Shown here piece by piece: positions 1 through 4,123 of a stretch of DNA of 6,474 nucleotides. This DNA comes from Thermaceae bacterium. Lineage in GTDB: Bacteria > Deinococcota > Deinococci > Deinococcales > Marinithermaceae. The notes beneath the pieces are model-generated. The model worked only from the letters and a program-made list of their open reading frames with translations, had not been told where the DNA came from and did not search any database. The DNA is taken from positions 1 through 6,474 of the forward strand of contig JALVWZ010000400.1 of assembly GCA_027023115.1 (NCBI GenBank), given 5' to 3'. A program made the translations under genes and the position numbers. The first letter of the stretch is position 1, and each line of letters starts with the position of its first letter.

Positions 1-581
1 GCCTGGACGGTATAGAAACCGACGTTCAGCGTACCAAGGACGGAGTGCTGGTCATCCACCACGACTTCGTGGTGGGCCTGCGGCTGATCTCCGACATGAC
101 CTACGAGGAGCTGCGCGAGCTGCGGCCGGAGATAGTGACCCTCGAGCAGCTCCTGGATCTGCTGGAGCCGCACCGCGACTTCCTGGTAAACCTGGAGCTG
201 AAGAGCATTCCCGGCCTCGAGGACGGCCGCGCCCACGAACTGGCCGATACGGTCGTCAACTGGAGTGGCAAGAAACGGGTATGGATCTCCTCTTACGACC
301 CGGTGGCCTTGCTGAAGGTACGCCAGCAGCAACCGTCCATCCCGCTGGGTTACCTGTTCCGGATCTACGACACCAGCCGTATGGCCGAGCTGCTAGGTCT
401 CGAAGCTGTCCACCCCGAGTTCCGCCTGGTAACGCCGGAGCTGCTGGCCCGCTGGCATCGCAAGGGGCTGGCGGTGGCCACCTGGACCGTCAACGACGCG
501 GACCAGGCCCGCAAGCTGGCCGCTATGGGCGTGGACGTAATAATGGGTGACGACGCCAAAATACTGCTTTCCGTATGCTAA
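1..581 (+). CDS. Glycerophosphodiester phosphodiesterase, 5'-truncated
   Basis: This is the 3' part of a GDPD-family enzyme, which hydrolyses glycerophosphodiesters to sn-glycerol 3-phosphate and an alcohol. The gene enters from the left edge; the first full codon is at 3 and 192 residues are visible. Visible family residues are the metal-ligand pair E5-x-D7 (GIETD), the catalytic HD at H20-D21, the third acidic ligand in NLELK (E65, K67), and the C-terminal barrel strands WTVND and GVDVIMGDD. The HRG and PEN motifs that start the TIM barrel lie outside the window, probably about 30 residues upstream, giving a full length near 220-230. No signal peptide can be judged. It has no downstream partner: a strong terminator follows 5 bases after the stop. 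It is short and lacks the long insert of the second GDPD at 4016-3186, so the two are diverged paralogues. The family call is firm; the substrate is not known. Confidence 0.93.
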   Translation, partial: LDGIETDVQRTKDGVLVIHHDFVVGLRLISDMTYEELRELRPEIVTLEQLLDLLEPHRDFLVNLELKSIPGLEDGRAHELADTVVNWSGKKRVWISSYDPVALLKVRQQQPSIPLGYLFRIYDTSRMAELLGLEAVHPEFRLVTPELLARWHRKGLAVATWTVNDADQARKLAAMGVDVIMGDDAKILLSVC

Positions 582-585
582 CCAA

Positions 586-634
586 AACCGCTACCGGCAG
601 GAACTGAAGTAACCGGTAGCGGTTATTTTGTTTT
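586..634 (+). terminator. Intrinsic terminator of the first GDPD gene
   Basis: A perfect 12-bp stem (AACCGCTACCGG at 586-597 with CCGGTAGCGGTT at 613-624) encloses a 15-base loop and is followed at once by the T-rich run ATTTTGTTTT (625-634). It lies 5 bases past the TAA of the GDPD fragment. The T-run also overlaps the presumed promoter of the next gene. Confidence 0.9.
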
Positions 635-639
635 ATACT
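634..639 (+). promoter_or_regulatory. Candidate -10 box for the 668-1960 lipoprotein gene
   Basis: TATACT matches the sigma-70/sigma-A -10 consensus at 5 of 6 positions. I see no acceptable -35 hexamer 16-18 bases upstream, because that stretch is the 3' arm of the preceding terminator. If it is used, transcription would begin near 645-647, inside the left arm of the inverted repeat at 641-669. Confidence 0.4.
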
Positions 640-640
640 G

Positions 641-669
641 ATGGCACACGAAAGAAGGAGGTGTGCCAT
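641..669 (+). promoter_or_regulatory. Perfect 9-bp inverted repeat spanning RBS and start codon
   Basis: ATGGCACAC (641-649) and GTGTGCCAT (661-669) are exact reverse complements separated by 11 bases (650-660) that hold the purine-rich SD sequence. The first two bases of the ATG start codon lie in the right arm. Half-site centres are 20 bp apart, about two helical turns. It could be a DNA operator for a dimeric repressor next to the -10 box, or an RNA hairpin presenting the SD in its loop and pairing the start codon. The symmetry is certain; the role is inferred. Confidence 0.55.
654..661 (+). promoter_or_regulatory. Ribosome binding site fixing the start at 668
   Basis: GAAGGAGG is a near-perfect SD sequence ending 6 bases before ATG 668. 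The in-frame ATG at 641 has no SD before it, so 668 is the preferred start. Confidence 0.85.
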
Positions 670-1960
670 GCATGTCTTGCCAGACAGGCTAAGGAAGTCG
701 AATGGTATTACCTGGACGCTCTTCTCAACCATCCTGGCCCTGCTCTTACTGGTGGGTTGTTCCGGCATAGCGGGCTCGGGAAATAAAGACAAGTACTACG
801 TTGGCGGTTCGTTGAGCGGGCTCGAGACCGGCGAGTCGCTCACCTTAAGCGAAGCGGTGAGCTCTCAGAGCCTGGTGGTGACCGCCAACGGCGCTTTCAA
901 GTTCGCGGCGGCGCTCGCCGGCGGCAGCGCCTACGACGTCAGCGTTAGCGCCCAACCCGCCGGCAAGAACTGCACCGTGACCGGCGGCAGCGGGACGATA
1001 GCCGACAGAGACGTGACCGGCATACAAGTCAGCTGCAGCGCAACCCAAACCGAACCACAAGCGCTGATCGTCGGCCACCAGAACACCGACCCCGCGGTGA
1101 TACCCGCCGAGTGGATCGCCCGCGTCAAGACGGACCTGCACGTCGTCTACAACCACACCTCGCACGGCAGCCAGCTGATTACCGGCATGAGGGCGATTGC
1201 CGCCTTTCCGGCCTTTGCAGACCGCTACGCCTGGACGAACAGCACCCAGGGCGATTCAAGCAGCCTCAGCCTGCGCGACGGCGGCATCCCCGGCAAACCC
1301 GACCTCAGCCAGGGCGACGCCGACAGCGACAACAACGGCATAGCCGACTGGGCCGAAGACACCTACGCCTACCTCGACAAACAGGAAAACTACCACGTCA
1401 ACGTGGTGATGTGGTCTTGGTGCAACATCGGCGGGCACGACATAGACCGCTACCTGCGCAGCATGCAATGGCTGATCGACCAATTCGGCGAGGGGGGCAG
1501 CCACCCGCGCGCCGCCGAACATCCGGTCAAGTTCGTTTTCATGACCGCCCACGCCAACGGCGGCGGCGAGGGCGACTCTTCCGACTCGCGCAACGAGCAG
1601 ATCCGCGCCTACGTGCGGGACCACAAGCTGATCCTCTTCGACTTTTCCGACATCGAAAACTACGACCCCGACGGCAACTACTATCTCGACAAGAGGTTGA
1701 CCGACGCTCTCTTCTACGACAACGACCCGCCCTACGACTCAGGACCGCGTAACGGCAACTGGGCCGTCGAGTACCTGGCCCGCCACCCCGGCGAAGAGCT
1801 GGAGCAGCTGGTCACCGGTAACGGGGTGAGCGGCTACGACGGCGCGGGAGGCTGCGCCCACTCCGACGGCCCCGACAACAAGGCACGCCTCAACTGCGTT
1901 CTCAAGGGCCGGGCTGCCTGGTACCTCTTCGCGCGGCTGGCTGGGTGGGACGGGCGCTAG
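668..1960 (+). CDS. Secreted lipoprotein, Ig-like domain plus uncharacterised HTSHGS domain
   Basis: This is a 430-residue exported lipoprotein of unknown function. Basic residues (R7, R9, K10) precede a hydrophobic core (about 14-29) and the lipobox L28-V29-G30-C31; residue 32 is Ser. Residues about 43-124 are a beta-sandwich type domain with the pattern YVGGSLSGL, ANGAFKF, YDVSV, CTVTGGSGT and VSCS, seen in many bacterial lipoproteins. Residues about 131-430 form a second domain with strong motifs: YNHTSHGSQL (161-170), an EF-like calcium loop with acidic residues D217, D219, D221 and D227, WSWC (249-252), FMTAH (291-295), a CAHSDG motif (396-401) and an aromatic C-terminus ending LAGWDG. 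I recall similar unnamed secreted proteins. The layout, with Ser near the front and His/Asp near the end, resembles SGNH hydrolases, but that is inference. The start is set by the strong SD at 654-661. The gene stands alone, with terminators or terminator-like repeats on both sides. Confidence 0.85.
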   Translation: MHVLPDRLRKSNGITWTLFSTILALLLLVGCSGIAGSGNKDKYYVGGSLSGLETGESLTLSEAVSSQSLVVTANGAFKFAAALAGGSAYDVSVSAQPAGKNCTVTGGSGTIADRDVTGIQVSCSATQTEPQALIVGHQNTDPAVIPAEWIARVKTDLHVVYNHTSHGSQLITGMRAIAAFPAFADRYAWTNSTQGDSSSLSLRDGGIPGKPDLSQGDADSDNNGIADWAEDTYAYLDKQENYHVNVVMWSWCNIGGHDIDRYLRSMQWLIDQFGEGGSHPRAAEHPVKFVFMTAHANGGGEGDSSDSRNEQIRAYVRDHKLILFDFSDIENYDPDGNYYLDKRLTDALFYDNDPPYDSGPRNGNWAVEYLARHPGEELEQLVTGNGVSGYDGAGGCAHSDGPDNKARLNCVLKGRAAWYLFARLAGWDGR

Positions 1961-2003
1961 CGCGAACTTAGGTCCGCTTGAGTTTTCGCCCGTGGCACTT
2001 TTT
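1950..2003 (+). terminator. Possible terminator after the lipoprotein gene
   Basis: A 7-bp stem (ACGGGCG 1950-1956 with CGCCCGT 1987-1993) is followed by TTTTT at 1999-2003. Nested within it, AACTTAG (1965-1971) pairs with CTTGAGTT (about 1978-1984, two G-T pairs). The left arm overlaps the end of the coding region, whose TAG lies in a 10-base palindrome GCGCTAGCGC (1954-1963). The outer loop is long (30 bases), so this is weaker than the other terminators here. Confidence 0.35.
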
Positions 2004-2170
2004 GACTCACCGCGTTCGCGGTCGCTCGCGGGCCGTTCGAGCACGGGGTCTGCCTCGGCGTTAAGGGTGACCCTGCTAGAAGAAAGCGACCGGCCGGCGA
2101 GCAAGCCGGTCGATGCGCCGAACCGGCGAACAACGGGGCTGCGCAAGGGGGCAAAGCTTCCCCGCCAGCC
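2004..2170 (+). other. Non-coding region dense in inverted repeats, upstream of the small membrane gene
   Basis: I find no convincing gene here. The stretch holds several short symmetries: ACCGCG-TT-CGCGGT (2009-2022), AGGGT-G-ACCCT (2064-2074), an 8-bp stem CGACCGGC (2087-2094) with GCCGGTCG (2105-2112), CGCCG-AAC-CGGCG (2116-2128), and GGGG paired with CCCC around 2145-2163. A possible extended -10 (TGCTAGAAG, 2074-2082) would give a leader of about 95 bases carrying the last three hairpins before the GTG at 2185. No known riboswitch consensus was recognised. It may be a structured leader or an intergenic repeat element. Confidence 0.4.
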
Positions 2171-2172
2171 GG

Positions 2173-2179
2173 AAAGGAG
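2173..2179 (+). promoter_or_regulatory. Ribosome binding site of the 49-residue membrane peptide
   Basis: AAAGGAG ends 5 bases before GTG 2185. It is the main evidence that the short frame 2185-2334 is a real gene and that translation does not start at an upstream ATG (2113) in the same frame. Confidence 0.7.
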
Positions 2180-2184
2180 ATAAG

Positions 2185-2334
2185 GTGCTAATCCTTCTAT
2201 TTCTATTGTTGAACGGCCTGGTGACCTACGTCGTGGTGCGCATCACGGTAAAGGCCCTGCTCGACGAAGAGCGCGGGCGCTGGTTAGCCGAGCTGCGAGA
2301 GGCCTGCGGCGCTTCCGGGCGCCCGGCTCTTTAG
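2185..2334 (+). CDS. Small single-helix membrane protein (49 aa)
   Basis: This short protein is unrecognised. It begins at GTG behind a well-placed AAAGGAG. Residues about 2-24 form one very hydrophobic helix (LILLFLLLN, then VTYVVV) with no charge before R19. They are followed by a charged, probably amphipathic segment of alternating acid and base (D27, E28, E29, R30, R32, E36, R38, E39) and a small Gly/Ala-rich tail with one Cys (C41). There is no lipobox and no signal peptidase site after the helix, so an N-terminal membrane anchor with the charged part in the cytoplasm is likely. Its TAG (2332-2334) directly abuts the stop codon of the convergent amidotransferase gene. Size and topology fit the general class of small regulatory or accessory membrane proteins, but no function can be assigned. 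Reality as a gene is probable, not certain. Confidence 0.65.
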   Translation: MLILLFLLLNGLVTYVVVRITVKALLDEERGRWLAELREACGASGRPAL

Positions 2335-3183
2335 TTAGGCCAGTGGCCGTACCAGGTACTCGAGCCAGTTGGCGAACTCGAGCTGGCGGATCCGGTCGTC
2401 CAGCAGGGTTTCGTCCACGCCCAGCTTTTGGCGCAGCTCTTCGTCGTTCGGGTTCTTGAACAGCTGCTTCATCTCCTCGGCGTAGCGCAGCACGTCCTCC
2501 TCTTTTTCGAAAAAGCCCTCCCTGACCAGCGCCCCGGCGCGGGCGGCGATCAGACGGGCGTTTTCCCAAAGGTCGAACTCGGGGTGGTACTGGGTGGCCC
2601 AGAACTGGCCGCCCTCGTACTCCGCCGCCAGCGCCTGCACGCGGGTGTGCTCGCCGGTGGCCAGCAACACCCCCTCCGGCGGCAGCTCGGTAACGTGGTC
2701 GAGGTGCATCTCTATCCCCTGGAAGACCGCAGGCTTGCCGGCGGTGAGCGGGTGCTCGCGGCCGGCCGCGGTCAGTTCGATGCGCGGCGCAAAGCCCCAC
2801 TCGCGCCCCTTGGGGTTGGGCCCCACCTTACCGCCGGCGGCTACCGCCGCCATCTGCACTCCCCAGCAGCTGCCGAACTGTGGCACGCCCAGCCGGTAGA
2901 CCATCCGGGCCAGTTCTATCTGGCGGGCTACCTTTTCTTCGTGGGTGTGGTAGATGGTCTGGTCCGAACCGGTCCAGATGACGCCCTGAAACGCCCGCAG
3001 CTCCTCCGCGGTCGGCATGCGGTTCTCCACGTCGGCCACGAAGAACACCCGCGACTCGGAACCGGGCGCGTAGCGGTCCAGCAGACGCCGGTAGAGGTCG
3101 TGCGGGTGGGCCACGTCGGAGCGGTCGAAGTTGTCGCGGCTGGCCTGGGGGTATCCGTTGACGATCAGAAACTTGAGGGTCAT
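2335..3183 (-). CDS. Class I glutamine amidotransferase-like protein
   Basis: This 282-residue protein has a class I (triad) glutamine amidotransferase fold like the GATase domain of GMP synthase. The nucleophile elbow is GSCWG with Cys106. The other triad members are His200 and Glu202 in YHPEFD. The N-terminal strand FLIVNGYP and the oxyanion-region segment WTGSD (70-74) also fit. Such enzymes release ammonia from glutamine, or in relatives cleave gamma-glutamyl bonds; no synthetase domain is attached, so the acceptor is unknown. About 78 residues follow the HPE motif, a helical charged extension (FEKEEDVLRYAEEMKQLF and on to the end) longer than in a minimal GATase domain. The start ATG at 3183 has the SD GGAAAGGA (3197-3190), which lies inside the last codons of the upstream GDPD. 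Only two bases separate that gene's stop from this start, so the genes are co-transcribed and probably translationally coupled. It is likely cytoplasmic. Confidence 0.88.
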   Translation of the reverse strand: MTLKFLIVNGYPQASRDNFDRSDVAHPHDLYRRLLDRYAPGSESRVFFVADVENRMPTAEELRAFQGVIWTGSDQTIYHTHEEKVARQIELARMVYRLGVPQFGSCWGVQMAAVAAGGKVGPNPKGREWGFAPRIELTAAGREHPLTAGKPAVFQGIEMHLDHVTELPPEGVLLATGEHTRVQALAAEYEGGQFWATQYHPEFDLWENARLIAARAGALVREGFFEKEEDVLRYAEEMKQLFKNPNDEELRQKLGVDETLLDDRIRQLEFANWLEYLVRPLA

Positions 3184-3185
3184 GG

Positions 3186-4016
3186 TTAATCCTTTCCGCC
3201 GCCGGCGTGCACCAGCGGCACCAGATCCTGCGGAAAGTCGGTGAAGAGGCCGCTCACGCCAGCCTCGACGTAGGCGCGGGCCTCGTCAACGTCGTTGACG
3301 GTGAAGAGGTTGATCTGCTTGCCCGCCGCCACCAGCTCGCGCACCTTTTCGGGCGGGGTGAGCGTGGCGCGGGCGTTGACGGTCTTATAGGCGGCTACCG
3401 TGTCCCAGTCTATCGGGCGGTCGCGGTAGAAGCCCACCAATGCCTGCACCTCCACCTCGGGCCGCAAGCGCCGCGCCTCCTCCAGCCAGCGGTGCTGGAA
3501 CGAAGAAAGCCGCACCTGTTCCGGCGCGATGCCCACCCGGTCCATTACCTCGAAGAAGCGGGGAACGATGGGAAAGTCCTCGAGCGGCGGCGGCAGCCGC
3601 TTCAGCTCTATGTTCACGGTCCAGTCGCGGTCGCGGGTAAAAGCGAGCGCCTCTTCCAGCGTGGGCACCCTGAGGCCTACGTAGGCGGCCTGGTCGGCGG
3701 CGCTTACCTTACCGGCCGCGATTTGGCCAAAAGGATCTTCACGGTCGAACCAGCCGCCGGCGTCGAGCCGCTCGATTTCGCTAAGGGTGAACTCGGTAAA
3801 GGTCCAGGGCGCGCGGTCGGGGTAGACCTCGGCGGCGTTGGTGGTGCGCTGCAGGCTGTCGTCGTGGAAGAGGATGAGGGCGCCGTCGGCGGTCACGGCA
3901 ACGTCGGTTTCCCAAAGGTCGGCCCCGGCCTCGAGAGCTTTCTCTGCGGCGGCTAAGGTGTTCTCGGGCGCCAGGCTACGGGCGCCGCGGTGGGCGATGA
4001 CGAGGGTACGCTTCAC
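3186..4016 (-). CDS. Glycerophosphodiester phosphodiesterase (complete)
   Basis: This 276-residue GDPD-family enzyme releases glycerol 3-phosphate from glycerophosphodiesters such as glycerophosphocholine or glycerophosphoethanolamine. All core motifs are present: HRG (H9, R10), APENT (E18, N19), E36-x-D38, HDD (H51-D53), RTTN, NIELK (E137, K139) and the C-terminal FTVND and GLFTDFP. H9 and H51 are the expected acid/base pair; E36, D38 and E137 are the expected metal ligands. The segment between HDD and NIELK is the usual longer GDPD insert. There is no signal peptide, so it is probably cytoplasmic. The start is GTG 4016, chosen because HRG must lie close to the N-terminus; no SD precedes it, and a TATCGT box 6 bases upstream hints at a leaderless mRNA. 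It heads a two-gene unit with the amidotransferase two bases downstream. A terminator from the upstream propeller gene separates it from that gene. Substrate preference cannot be read. Confidence 0.94.
   Translation of the reverse strand: MKRTLVIAHRGARSLAPENTLAAAEKALEAGADLWETDVAVTADGALILFHDDSLQRTTNAAEVYPDRAPWTFTEFTLSEIERLDAGGWFDREDPFGQIAAGKVSAADQAAYVGLRVPTLEEALAFTRDRDWTVNIELKRLPPPLEDFPIVPRFFEVMDRVGIAPEQVRLSSFQHRWLEEARRLRPEVEVQALVGFYRDRPIDWDTVAAYKTVNARATLTPPEKVRELVAAGKQINLFTVNDVDEARAYVEAGVSGLFTDFPQDLVPLVHAGGGKD
3190..3197 (-). promoter_or_regulatory. RBS of the amidotransferase embedded in the GDPD 3' end
   Basis: Read on the minus strand, GGAAAGGA covers the final Gly-Lys-Asp codons of the upstream GDPD and ends 6 bases before ATG 3183. 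This supports translational coupling of the pair. Confidence 0.75.
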
Positions 4017-4022
4017 ATGGCT

Positions 4023-4028
4023 ACGATA
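4023..4028 (-). promoter_or_regulatory. Possible -10 box for leaderless GDPD-amidotransferase transcript
   Basis: On the minus strand TATCGT (4 of 6 consensus matches) ends 6 bases before GTG 4016, the spacing typical of leaderless mRNAs in Deinococcota. It is the best explanation I see for the missing SD, but no good -35 hexamer was found 16-18 bases upstream. Confidence 0.3.
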
Positions 4029-4076
4029 ACGCCTGCGCGGGCGCCGGTACAGGCCGGCGGGCGGCGGGTCGTAACC

Positions 4077-4102
4077 AAAGGCGGGGGCTCCTGGCCCCCG
4101 CC
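4077..4102 (-). terminator. Terminator of the propeller lipoprotein gene
   Basis: A perfect 9-bp GC stem (GGCGGGGGC and GCCCCCGCC, 4102-4094 and 4088-4080) with a 5-base loop is followed on the minus strand by TTTGGTTA. It begins 22 bases after the TAG of the propeller gene. The T-run is short, so release may be incomplete and some read-through into the GDPD operon is possible. Confidence 0.65.
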
Positions 4103-4123
4103 CGTGGGAAACGGAGCCCGCGC

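Noticed and set aside
641..667. Upstream in-frame ATG at 641 as the start of the lipoprotein
   Set aside because: It has no SD, would add nine residues before the signal peptide, and is itself one arm of the palindrome; ATG 668 has an ideal SD.
2002..2007. TTGACT as a -35 box for the small membrane gene
   Set aside because: No -10-like hexamer lies 16-18 bases downstream; that stretch is GC-rich.
1992..2183. 63-codon open frame on the plus strand in the intergenic region
   Set aside because: No SD before its ATG, low-complexity Ser/Arg/Ala-rich product, and it covers the inverted repeats and the SD of the next gene.
2131..2184. Cyclic di-GMP (GEMM-type) riboswitch suggested by GGGCAAAGC-like text
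   Set aside because: Only a short GCAAAGC word matches; the GAAA tetraloop arm and the downstream receptor helix of that family are missing.
2428..3189. Long open frame on the plus strand opposite the amidotransferase
   Set aside because: It is antisense to a gene with clear catalytic motifs and reflects GC-rich codon bias; no recognisable product.
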